This document shows, piece by piece, positions 44,244 through 51,774 of a stretch of 64,000 bases of DNA. The DNA comes from Rhodococcus globerulus NBRC 14531 (lineage in GTDB: Bacteria > Actinomycetota > Actinomycetes > Mycobacteriales > Mycobacteriaceae), in the NCBI RefSeq assembly GCF_001894805.1, contig NZ_BCWX01000001.1, forward strand, positions 1,736,001 to 1,800,000, written 5' to 3'. The stretch's first letter is position 1. Every line of letters begins with the position of its first letter. The notes beneath the pieces are model-generated. The model was given only the letters and a program-made list of their open reading frames with translations, ran no database searches and was not told the DNA's origin. A program made the position numbers and the translations under genes.

Positions 44244-44597
44244 CGTCGACTCCATCTCGTGTGGTTTCTTTCTCCGACGATAGCGGCGCGAACCTGCCAA
44301 GCCGCTGTGCGAATCCCACTGGTCGGCATGAGAACCACGTTGTGAAAATGTGCCCGCTATCCCTTGGCTGCCCTGATCCCGGCGCGGCGACCGATCGGAA
44401 TCACGCCAAGTTGGGGACTCTGTTCAAACCTCTCTGGAGCGGTTCAATTCGCCGGAATCCAGCGGGACATGGAGTGAAGATGCCGTTCTCAACCGAATAG
44501 GCCGAGAAATCTCGGTTCAGTCTTCTGCGCAGGAAGAACGTGGTTTTGGCAGAGTCGAACAGCGGGTCACTCAACAGTTTGTCGGCCAGTTCGAGCC
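44244..44597. other. Gene-poor gap with gene debris
   Basis: Between the CMD-like gene and the Xre-like remnant there is no convincing intact gene. It contains the FAD-oxidoreductase 3' fragment listed separately. A short minus-strand reading frame at 44401-44613 has no recognised family. Confidence 0.5.
44352..44393 (-). pseudogene. 3'-end fragment of an FAD-oxidoreductase gene
   Basis: On the minus strand the sequence reads PIGRRAGIRAAKG-stop, almost the same as the end of the FAD oxidoreductase at 51775 (YGRRAGISAAKG-stop). At DNA level, 39 of 42 positions match 51770-51811, including eight bases past the stop codon. It is a leftover of a paralogue or of a rearrangement. Confidence 0.75.
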
Positions 44598-45158
44598 ATG
44601 GTCGATGCCACACGAGCTTGTGTTGATGGCGGGTTTCTCGATGTGATCTTCCCTGTGATTGGGAGCTGTATTTGTACGACTACGGCGCATCCGAGTCCTG
44701 ATCTCGCTGCCTACAATCTTGCTGCCCGCATGAAGCGGGCGGAACTGGTGACCGCACTGCGCGAGATGCTCGGCGCTCGCCTTGTCGCGGATCTCGGGAA
44801 GGTCAAGGAAACACGGGCGGTCCGTCTGTGGGTGGAGGGCACGCGAACCATCGGCAACGACACCGATGTCGAACGCCTTCGTATCGCGTGCCGTGCCGCG
44901 AAACTGGTCACTGCCTGTGACACGGCTGCGGTCGCGCAGGCATGGTTCAAGGGTTTGAACCCGATCTTGGATGGCACTGTCCCGTTGATTCAAAGGAATA
45001 GTGGCGCAATAGGTTTGGAGAACACGGCGATGCACCCAGTTGGGATTGTTTACGATTCAGGATGCAATCCCGCTCTCGGTGACTTCCTGCCAGACCGCGC
45101 GGTCACGTCCTGCGGGCAGCGCGGTGGAGGCAGTTGCTGCGAGCCTACGAGCGAATGA
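44598..45158 (+). pseudogene. Truncated Xre/MbcA-ParS-like DNA-binding protein
   Basis: Only codons from about 44690 to 44995 look like a known protein: AAYNLAARMKRAELVTALREMLGARLV, then VKETRAVRLWVEG, DVERLRIACRAAKLV and VAQAWFKGLNPILDG. That is the pattern of actinobacterial HTH proteins with a ParS/MbcA-type toxin-binding tail, which normally continue with a DDRSPARLL-like end. Here the sequence departs at VPLIQ and runs into unrelated codons, so the C-terminus is lost. No good start or ribosome binding site is visible upstream. No RES-type toxin gene follows; a decayed TPP-enzyme gene does. Confidence 0.55.
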
Positions 45159-46126
45159 TGCGCGGCCGGTGTTTCTCATTGGCGGGGATGCGCTCGAAAC
45201 TCGTTGCCGCACAATACTTGATCGGATCTGTCGACGAACTGGTGGCCGCGCATTCACCGGAACGACGGCAGCGCGACTTGATCGAGGTTGGAGACCGCCC
45301 TGAGTTCGGCCGGTTGCCGTACTTCCCCGAAGATGTGGTTGCGGCGTTATCGACCGCTGCCCCGCTGGTGTTGGTCGGTACCAAGTCGCCGGTCGCGTTT
45401 TTCGGGTACCGGGAACATCCGAGTGCTCTTGCTGAAGGCGTTGCAACACTGACGTTGTCGACCGGCGAGGAGGACTCGTACGCCGCACTTGTTGCGCTGG
45501 ACGAAGAATTGTCCGGCCTCCCGGTGGGCGCTTCGACGGCCACCGTCAGTGTGGGTGGCCAAACTGCCGCGCTCTCGGATGAGCAGGGCCTGGACGGATG
45601 GACCATCGGTTCTGTGGCGGCTGAGACGATGCCGGAGGACGCCATTGTTTCAATCGAAGGTGGCACTGTCGGGCACAGCTTTTTCGCAGCATCGCAGAAC
45701 GGGCCGCGTCACAGTGTTCTTACCAACACCGGTGGTGCAATCGGACAGGGACTACCTGTAGCTTTTGGTGCGTCGTTGGCGGCACCACGACGTCGCGTCG
45801 TCGCGATTCAGTCCGATGGCAGTGCCCAGTACACGGTTCAGGCACTGTGGTCGATGGCCCGCGAAGGTACTGATATCACCGTCGTCTTGGTGTCGAACCA
45901 AAAGTACGGAATCCTTAACACCGAACTGCAGCGCCTCGGTCACACCAGTGGCGACTTGGCGAACTCTCTGACTTCGCTTACCAATCCGAGTCTGGACTGG
46001 TGTGCGACCGCTCGTGGCTACGGAGTGCCGTCCTCTCAGGTGCACTCGGTGGGAGAGTTGCGGGCGGCGTTGCGCCGGGCACATGCGGTCCCTGGACCCA
46101 CGCTCGTGGAAGCGGTAGTCGGGTAA
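45115..46126 (+). pseudogene. Broken thiamine-diphosphate enzyme gene (acetolactate synthase/benzoylformate decarboxylase-like)
   Basis: The N-terminal third, including the catalytic Glu of the PYR domain, is absent. The central domain starts at SAVEAVAASLRANDARPVFLIGG in one frame (45115 to about 45290). The rest (RPEFGRLPYFPEDVVAAL onward) continues in the next frame, so a single-base frameshift lies near 45287-45295. The C-terminal ThDP-binding domain is otherwise well kept: GGAIGQGLPVAFGASL, then AIQSDGSAQYT (GDG-like signature with Ser-Asp-Gly-Ser) and LVSNQKYGILNTEL. The readable second frame is open from 45134 to 46126. The deletion joint with the Xre remnant lies between about 44995 and 45115. 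Confidence 0.8.
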
Positions 46127-46248
46127 TGCAGGGATCGGGATGCATGATCGGGTAATACAGCTGTGATGGCTCAAAGCGCATTTTTTTGTGAACAAACGAC
46201 GGCGCACCACGCAACGGTAGGCGCGCTGGATCCCGGGGAGTCGGCGGA

Positions 46249-46635
46249 CTACCCCCGGGCGGCCATTGCCTGCTTGGCTGCCTCGACCAGGTGCTCCGCC
46301 GCGCGGTTCATCTTCTTCAACTCCGCAGAGGTCAGGTCCTGGTGCGTGTAGGCCGCTTTGTTCTTCAAGTTCAGCAGTGTGTTCAGATGCCGTTCGGATC
46401 CACTGTCGGCACGTTTGAGTAGGGCAATGGCCTCGCTGTGGTTGCCGGTGTTCGAGTGCACACCGAGGCGCACGCAGCAGAGTACGTCCGAGGCGGCGAT
46501 AGCCGCGTCGACGTACAAGTCCCCGGCGGCGTTGGGCATCTCCTCTCCGAGATAGTCAGCCGCGTCGAAGAACTCGTTCGCTTTGGACATGCGCCCCGCG
46601 GTGACAACGGAGTCGCAGTCGCGTTGTCCCGCCAT
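46249..46635 (-). CDS. HEPN-domain protein (likely toxin of a HEPN/MNT pair)
   Basis: All-helical protein of 128 aa. Features of actinobacterial HEPN proteins are present: FFDAADYLGEEMPNAAGDLYVDAAIAASDVLCCVRLG, then SGSERHLNTLLNLKNKAAYTHQDLT. The usual RNase motif R-x4-6-H is only approximated (K-N-K-A-A-Y-T-H), so catalytic activity is uncertain. It starts at an ATG that shares one base with the stop of the nucleotidyltransferase gene (TGATG), so the two are translationally coupled. A GC-rich inverted repeat (CCCGGGG/CCCCGGG, 46232-46259) spans its stop and may act in termination. Confidence 0.75.
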   Translation of the reverse strand: MAGQRDCDSVVTAGRMSKANEFFDAADYLGEEMPNAAGDLYVDAAIAASDVLCCVRLGVHSNTGNHSEAIALLKRADSGSERHLNTLLNLKNKAAYTHQDLTSAELKKMNRAAEHLVEAAKQAMAARG

Positions 46636-47276
46636 CAGGATCTCCTCGCAGCGGGGAGCAGTTGCGCGTTGAACCAGCTCCGTGTTCCCGCTACGGTCAG
46701 GCCCTGCTTCGCCACGTCACGGAGCAGGGGTTCGCCGGCGGCGGCCGCGGCACGGAGTTCGTCTTCGGCGTACTCGACGACGCGGCCGTCGTTGCCGGTC
46801 CACGCCGTGACCAGTCGGGCGAGTTCGGTTACCTGTTCCTCCCATGCATCGTCCCCGTCGTTGCCGGCGTCAGCGGCGCGTACCAGGAACAGATCGATGT
46901 CGCTGTCGAGCTTCATGCGCCCGGTCGCTGCCGATCCGAACACTGCGGCGTATCGCAGCGTCTTGTGCCACCCGTCCAGGTGCTTTTCGAGGCGCTTGAG
47001 GAAGGTGGAGTTCAGCTGTGCAAGCGCCATAATGGGCTCGGCCGCGAGATGCTCGGTGTTGAGGCGGTAGGTGTTGGTCCTACCTACCTGATCGCGGCGC
47101 ACCACACCCTGCGCGACGAGGCGGGTGAGGACCTTGCGGATGCCTTCGCCCGACCCCGTGGCGAGGATGCGCTGGACCTGGCTGATCGTGAACGTGACCT
47201 CCGCGCTCGCCAAGACAGCTAGCACGTCGCCGTCCAGGGTCGGTGTTACCGTGGCGAACGGCCTGTTCAGCTGCAT
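46635..47276 (-). CDS. Winged-helix MNT nucleotidyltransferase (likely antitoxin of the HEPN/MNT pair)
   Basis: Protein of 213 aa. Residues about 15-80 are a winged helix (FTISQVQRILATGSGEGIRKVLTRLVAQGVVRR). Residues about 90-210 hold a minimal nucleotidyltransferase: AVFGSAATGRMKLDSDIDLFLV carries the GS and DxD-type metal motif. In characterised HEPN/MNT systems the MNT partner adenylylates the HEPN toxin. The attached HTH makes autoregulation likely, and two palindromic boxes lie just upstream. ATG at 47276 is preferred (GAGGAGG upstream at a good distance); a GTG at 47285 is too close to that site. Confidence 0.85.
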   Translation of the reverse strand: MQLNRPFATVTPTLDGDVLAVLASAEVTFTISQVQRILATGSGEGIRKVLTRLVAQGVVRRDQVGRTNTYRLNTEHLAAEPIMALAQLNSTFLKRLEKHLDGWHKTLRYAAVFGSAATGRMKLDSDIDLFLVRAADAGNDGDDAWEEQVTELARLVTAWTGNDGRVVEYAEDELRAAAAAGEPLLRDVAKQGLTVAGTRSWFNAQLLPAARRS

Positions 47277-47295
47277 GGCAGGCACCTCCTCATTC

Positions 47296-47327
47296 CAACT
47301 AAAGTTTGACTATAGCAACTATAGTTG
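47296..47327. promoter_or_regulatory. Twin operator of the HEPN/MNT pair
   Basis: A perfect 12-bp palindrome CAACTATAGTTG (47316-47327) and an imperfect copy CAACTAAAGTTTG (47296-47308) are spaced 20 bp centre to centre, two DNA turns. They lie 20-51 bases upstream of the MNT start. Binding by the winged helix of that protein is the obvious reading. Confidence 0.7.
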
Positions 47328-47525
47328 GAGTAGTGCGAGGTAGTCCGGACCGTCAGGGCTGAGAGCCACAGAATGGACCTGAGCAATTCTGTCGACGTGC
47401 TTGCCGGCTTCTGTGTTCGAGCCTTGTGAGCAGATGCTGTGTGGGCCAATATTGTTGGGAGCGTGGCTGTGACGGCGTCCATCGTAATGTGTGTTCCGTC
47501 CGTCATCTGTGGAGTCGATTTGCGG

Positions 47526-47672
47526 TCATTCTTTCTGCGTCGAAGCAGCCGGCGTATGGTCGTTGCGCACTTTCTGGCTCCAGAGGGCCTTTCCGGTGTC
47601 GTCGATCGCGCATGCGTGGTGCGAGGCCTTCCCGACATCGATCCCGATCCACACGGTGAGGTGATCATTCAT
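47526..47672 (-). mobile_element. IS110-family transposase 5' fragment
   Basis: About 48 codons remain: MNDHLTVWIGIDVGKASHH then ACAIDDTGKALWSQKVRND, the N-terminal DEDD-type start of IS110 transposases. After RND the similarity ends. The rest of a roughly 400-aa transposase is missing and no IS ends could be defined. Confidence 0.8.
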
Positions 47673-48143
47673 CAACTCGCTCCTGTCGTTGCAGGTGGGG
47701 CCCGTGGACGTCTCCGTCACCAGATCCCTAAACAGCGACCGTTCGCATCAGCTCTCAATCAGCGACCGGAGCGTCCAGAACGGTGAGGCAGCCAGTCCTA
47801 TCGAGCTACGACAGCAACAAAACCCGATCAGCTACACCCCACCGCGCTGGGCATCCAGAGCGTCCACTCTGGACACCACCAACCTTAGGGAACACCCGAT
47901 CAATTCTCGGACTCAAGGTTCAGCAGTCAGTCAGGGAACGACTCAGTGATGATGCTTCCACCGAGCGCGCAGTCGTCTTCTGAAAAATGCAGTCATCCCG
48001 GCATCCGGCGCAACGTCTTCATCTCATTACGACCACCACCAGTCTCGCCGGCAGTAGTCGCTGTCGACGTGCCGCTCCCAAGTACCGCAGTCAGGCCTCT
48101 GCCAGCGACCATTGGTGCACGACGAGAGACCTAACTGGGCCTG
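47673..48143. other. Non-coding stretch beside the IS110 fragment
   Basis: About 470 bases with no supported gene. It contains a hairpin TCCAGAG-N6-CTCTGGA at 47854-47873 with no T-run after it. The sequence probably is decayed mobile-element DNA. Confidence 0.4.
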
Positions 48144-49088
48144 TCACTTGCTGTCGACGTGCCCGATCGGGTCGGCGCTGTCGGTGAATGCGGCGCGGGC
48201 GGCGGGCCAGCTGGTCTCATCGACGCGGAGAGCGCTGCGAAGGTAGGCGGTGCTCATCCGCTGGATGACGGCGACCCGTTCCGGACTTTCGTCCGTGGTT
48301 TCGGCGACTTCGTATCCCACGATTCCGCCAAGCGAGTGCTCGGCACCGTGGAGGGTGAGAAGGTCGGTGGCGCCGGGGCTGTGTGTGTAGGCGTCGGTGA
48401 ACCAGTCGGGGCCGCGGCTCGACATCTTGGACTGGTCGTGGTCGCCGGCGACGACGAGTGTGGGCGTGGTCAGTTCCTGGAACGAGGGGCGCATGAATGG
48501 GAAGTTCGCCTTCGCGAACGGATGCAGGTCGTCGCCGCCGACGCCGGTTGCTGCGAACAGGATGCCCGCGGTGACGCGGCTGTCGGACATGTCCTCGCCG
48601 ACTTGGCCTGCTTCGTCGAAGATCCGAGCGCCGAGGAGCGACTGCGCTGTCTGTCCGCCCCAGGAGTGACCGGTGGCGGCAACTCGACTGCGGTCGATGC
48701 GGCCGGCAAGCCCGGGCACGGCGGCCTCGATGGTGTCGAGCTGGTCGAGGATGCGAGTGAGATCCGTGATCCGCTCGGTCCAGATGGTCGGGAACACCGG
48801 GTGGTCGAACCCGAAACCGTTCCGGCGCGAGTCGAGGTGGGTGGGCTGGATCACGACGAACCCGCGGGAGGCCCAGAACGCGGTGAGCGGCGCATACCCG
48901 TCGAGGTTCCACCCGTTGCCGTGGGAGAACACCACGATCGGCAGGTTCGCGCCGGTCGCCGGGGCCGACACCCGAACTTCCAGCGGTACCGGCCGGTCGG
49001 GGGCGGACAGTTCGGTCGCTGCAACGGAGACGACCGGAGTGCCGGCGCCGACAATGCCGTTCAGTGTGTTGATCATTGATGAGGTCAT
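48144..49088 (-). CDS. Alpha/beta-hydrolase (dienelactone-hydrolase/chlorophyllase-like lipase)
   Basis: Cytoplasmic hydrolase of 314 aa; no signal peptide is seen. Motifs: VVFSHGNGWNLDGY (oxyanion hole), the nucleophile elbow ATGHSWGGQTAQ (Ser at about residue 143), VVAGDHDQ for the acid and GAEHSLGG for the His. The cluster SHGNG plus GHSWGG is typical of poly-ester/chlorophyllase-like alpha/beta-hydrolases. ATG 49088 has AAGGAAC upstream and starts MTSSMINTL. It is divergent from a TetR gene with an 18-bp palindrome between them, so repression by that TetR is likely. Confidence 0.85.
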   Translation of the reverse strand: MTSSMINTLNGIVGAGTPVVSVAATELSAPDRPVPLEVRVSAPATGANLPIVVFSHGNGWNLDGYAPLTAFWASRGFVVIQPTHLDSRRNGFGFDHPVFPTIWTERITDLTRILDQLDTIEAAVPGLAGRIDRSRVAATGHSWGGQTAQSLLGARIFDEAGQVGEDMSDSRVTAGILFAATGVGGDDLHPFAKANFPFMRPSFQELTTPTLVVAGDHDQSKMSSRGPDWFTDAYTHSPGATDLLTLHGAEHSLGGIVGYEVAETTDESPERVAVIQRMSTAYLRSALRVDETSWPAARAAFTDSADPIGHVDSK

Positions 49089-49140
49089 GGAAAGTTCCTT
49101 GCTGCGGGTGCGCTCTGCGATACTGGTTATCGGAGCGACG

Positions 49141-49171
49141 TTCCGTAACGTTACGGAACAGTGTTCCGTAA
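49141..49171. promoter_or_regulatory. TetR operator: perfect 18-bp palindrome plus half site
   Basis: TTCCGTAACGTTACGGAA at 49141-49158 is a perfect palindrome. A further TTCCGTAA copy follows at 49164-49171. They sit between the divergent hydrolase and TetR starts. Confidence 0.82.
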
Positions 49172-49207
49172 TGCAAGTACACCCGATCGAATGGTGAGGA
49201 CAGGCAT

Positions 49208-49807
49208 ATGGCTGACACCGAGAGCGACCAGTCGCGCGTTGCGCAGCCCCAGCAGGTGGGCCGTCCGCGTCGAAGCCAGCAGGCACTCCTTGACGCAGCG
49301 GCGGCGGTGTTCGTGACGTCCGGGGTCGACGCTCCGGTGCGGGAGATCGCAGCGAAAGCCGGCGTCGGTGTGGGGACGATCTACCGTCACTTTCCGACCC
49401 GTCCGGAGCTCGTAGTGGCGGTGTACCGACACCAGGTCGAGGCATGCGCAGAAGCCGGCCCGCGACTACTCGCGGAGAGCGCGACGCCCGAGGTGGCCTT
49501 GCGGGCATGGGTGGATTTGTTCGTCGATTTCCTTGTCACCAAACACGGGCTCGCTGGCGCACTCCACGGAGACAGCGCCGGGTCCGACGCTCTGCACACC
49601 TACTTCGTTGGCCGTCTCGTACCGGTGTGTAGTGACCTCCTCGAGGCAACACTCGAGTCCGTTGACACTGCTCCGCCGGTCGATGCGTACAACGTGCTCA
49701 AAGGCATCGGCAACCTCTGCATCGGTGCCGCAAGCGACGCCCAATACGAGGCCACCATTCTCGTGCAACTACTCATTTCGGGCGTGCTTAGCCGAGGACT
49801 TCGCTGA
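49208..49807 (+). CDS. TetR-family repressor
   Basis: Protein of 199 aa. The N-terminal HTH is standard: RSQQALLDAAAAVFVTSGVDAPVREIAAKAGVGVGTIYRHFPTRPELVVAVY (residues about 22-73). The C-terminal ligand domain (GLAGALHGDSAGSD ... ISGVLSRGL) resembles the SbtR-type TetR tail. Ribosome binding site GGTGAGGA precedes the ATG. It is divergent from the alpha/beta-hydrolase gene, and the palindrome between them is its likely target. The effector is unknown. Confidence 0.9.
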   Translation: MADTESDQSRVAQPQQVGRPRRSQQALLDAAAAVFVTSGVDAPVREIAAKAGVGVGTIYRHFPTRPELVVAVYRHQVEACAEAGPRLLAESATPEVALRAWVDLFVDFLVTKHGLAGALHGDSAGSDALHTYFVGRLVPVCSDLLEATLESVDTAPPVDAYNVLKGIGNLCIGAASDAQYEATILVQLLISGVLSRGLR

Positions 49808-50017
49808 CCCAGGCCCATCGCACCCTCACGTGGAGCACGGACAGGAAGCGCCGCGAAAATCACGCCACTTACTGCTGCGATTCACAGTCGGCAAGGCCGG
49901 CGCAGGTTCGGAGTGTCTCATCGTCGGGTGTGTTAGTAACGAACGATTCTGAGGCACTGTCGTCGGCACCTCCGAGACGCGCTCGGCCCTGATCTTCCTT
50001 TTCGCATCCGTACTTCA

Positions 50018-50392
50018 ATGACTTTGCACGATCACGTGGCTTGTCAGTTGTGGTCGGTCATCACGCAAATGGACCTTTTGGGCCGGATGAAAACGGGCCT
50101 CGTGCCGAGACACGATTGCCTCGGCATCCCCGTAATAGTGCAGATCTCGCGGACGTATTACCGCACGCCGCAAGGACTCGTCGAGGGTAGCGTCGTCGAG
50201 GCGCAGCAGAGCGGCACCCTGATCGCCGGCGAGGCTCGGGACATCGGTCCAATGCTCTGGGGTCTGCTGCACGGACTGGCCATGTCGAATTACCTGGTCG
50301 CTGTCCGAGTCTGCCAACCCGAGGCGAGTTATCGGTTCGAAGACATGCAGCGCATTCTTGCTCTGGCACTGAAGAACCTGGCCCCGCGCTGA
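50018..50392 (+). pseudogene. C-terminal remnant of a TetR regulator
   Basis: About 124 codons. The second half (EARDIGPMLWGLLHGLAMSNYLVAV ... FEDMQRILALALKNLAPR) reads like the ligand-binding end of a TetR repressor. No helix-turn-helix precedes it, and the frame upstream shows no TetR start. It is convergent with the secreted lipase, 12 bases apart, and may be the wreck of that gene's former regulator. Confidence 0.55.
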
Positions 50393-50404
50393 GCATCGAC
50401 TTAT

Positions 50405-51535
50405 CTACGGCTCGAACAGGTTCCGGACGAAGGAGAGGCTCTCGGGGAGTGCAGCCCGCATCGTCTCGATATGCCCCGTCGGATAGGTGCGGAATGTGAC
50501 TGGCTGGCGGTTGGCGGCGAGTTCGGCGGCGAGTTTCAACGCGAGCGGCGCCGGCACCATCTCGTCCGTCAGCCCCTGCCCGAGGAAGACGGGCCGATCG
50601 TACCCGGTCGCCGGGATTTCCAGCATGCTGCGAGCAGCGGCCAGCACTGCGGGATCGTCGAGGGGCCGGTTCACCAGATCGCCGATCGTGACGTCGCCGA
50701 GGTCCGATGCCATTTCCTGGTAGCAGTCGGTTTCGGCTCGGGCCAGGGCATCGGTGCCGCGCGGTGTCAGGTAACGATCGATGTCGAGATCGGGTCGTGC
50801 CGCCCGGAGTCCGGCCAGGATGTACGACACGAATACGGTGCTGCCGGTCAGTGGCAATCGGGGAAAGTCCGGCCCCACGAGTGGTGCAAGGTTCTCCAGA
50901 TTCGACGGCGCCCCGGTCGCGACCGCGCCCCGGTAGTCCAGTTCCGGTGCGTATCGTGTTGCGATCGCTGCCGTGACCATCGCGGACTGCCCGCCCTGAG
51001 ACTGTCCGAGTGCCACCCACCGCGGTGAGAGCGACGGTTCGACCGCACGCGCAGCACGCACCATGTCGATCATGCTGTGCGCCTCCGACGGTCCGTCCAG
51101 GTAGGGGTGGATTCCCGGCGTGCCGAGCCCCACGTAGTCGGTCGCGACGATCGCGTAGCCCTGCGAGAGCCAGTTCGTGAGGTATGGACTGCCGACGGTC
51201 CCGGTCACCGTGGGAGCGCACTTGTCGGCAATGCCGACGGTGCCGTGGGCCCACGAGATCACCGGCCAGCCGCCTTCGGGTGGATCACCGGCGGGGAGGA
51301 AGAGCGCGCCCGTACTCAACGCGGGCCGGTTCAGCGGTCCCGTGGACCAATAGGTGAGCTTTGATCCGTTGACGGCGCCGGGGATCCAGAAGGTTCGTGG
51401 CAGGGGATCTGTCGCGGTCACTGTGCCCGGCGCCGTGACTGGCGACGGCACCTGCGCCTGGGCGGGCGCGGTCGAGACGACCGCAGAGGCGAGCGTGATC
51501 ACCATCAATGTTTGGCCGAGCCGTCGTCGGATCAT
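50405..51535 (-). CDS. Secreted LIP-family lipase
   Basis: Exported protein of 376 aa. Signal peptide MIRRRLGQTLMVITLASAVVSTAPAQAQ. The lipase body has ISWAHGTVG, YAIVATDYVGLGTPG, the nucleophile elbow ALGQSQGGQSA (Ser in GQSQGG) and late residues LGQGLTDEMVP (Asp) and YPTGHIETM (His). This is the layout of the secretory lipase family found in Candida and actinobacteria. GGGAG sits at a proper distance before ATG 51535. An 8-bp inverted repeat lies 50-78 bases upstream. Confidence 0.87.
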   Translation of the reverse strand: MIRRRLGQTLMVITLASAVVSTAPAQAQVPSPVTAPGTVTATDPLPRTFWIPGAVNGSKLTYWSTGPLNRPALSTGALFLPAGDPPEGGWPVISWAHGTVGIADKCAPTVTGTVGSPYLTNWLSQGYAIVATDYVGLGTPGIHPYLDGPSEAHSMIDMVRAARAVEPSLSPRWVALGQSQGGQSAMVTAAIATRYAPELDYRGAVATGAPSNLENLAPLVGPDFPRLPLTGSTVFVSYILAGLRAARPDLDIDRYLTPRGTDALARAETDCYQEMASDLGDVTIGDLVNRPLDDPAVLAAARSMLEIPATGYDRPVFLGQGLTDEMVPAPLALKLAAELAANRQPVTFRTYPTGHIETMRAALPESLSFVRNLFEP

Positions 51536-51584
51536 TGCACCGCTCCCGGGGTTCGTCCGTGTGTACGCAGACTTCCATTCTGCG

Positions 51585-51613
51585 CGAACCGGAGTTGCCG
51601 GCACACCGGTTCG
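51585..51613. promoter_or_regulatory. 8-bp inverted repeat upstream of the lipase gene
   Basis: CGAACCGG-N13-CCGGTTCG, perfect arms, located in the 239-base gap between the lipase start and the stop of the FAD-oxidoreductase gene. It could be an operator for the lipase or the terminator of the long minus-strand operon that ends at 51775. Confidence 0.4.
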
Positions 51614-51774
51614 ACAATCTTCGGGTGCCGCTACCGCGGTCGAGGGCCGGTCGAGTGGTTTCACTGTCAGTCCAGAGGCGAGGGCGAATGCTCCGCAGCG
51701 CATCATGTGGTGCGAGGCTCTTTAGGTCCGTTTTCGGTTCGTTGACGGGGACGCGGTCGGTGAGAGTACGCCCG

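Noticed and set aside
44401..44613. Short minus-strand frame ELADKLLSDPLFDSAKTTFFL
   Set aside because: Protein-like composition, but no ribosome binding site, no recognised family and no coupling to neighbours. Left as debris.
47267..47668. Minus-strand frame reading DGTHITMDAVTATLPTILAHT as a gene
   Set aside because: It overlaps the operator region and the IS110 fragment in another frame, has no proper start site and matches no family I know.
47854..47873. Hairpin TCCAGAG-N6-CTCTGGA as terminator or IS end
   Set aside because: No T-run follows, no matching second end was found, and no gene ends nearby. Kept only as a note in the non-coding entry.
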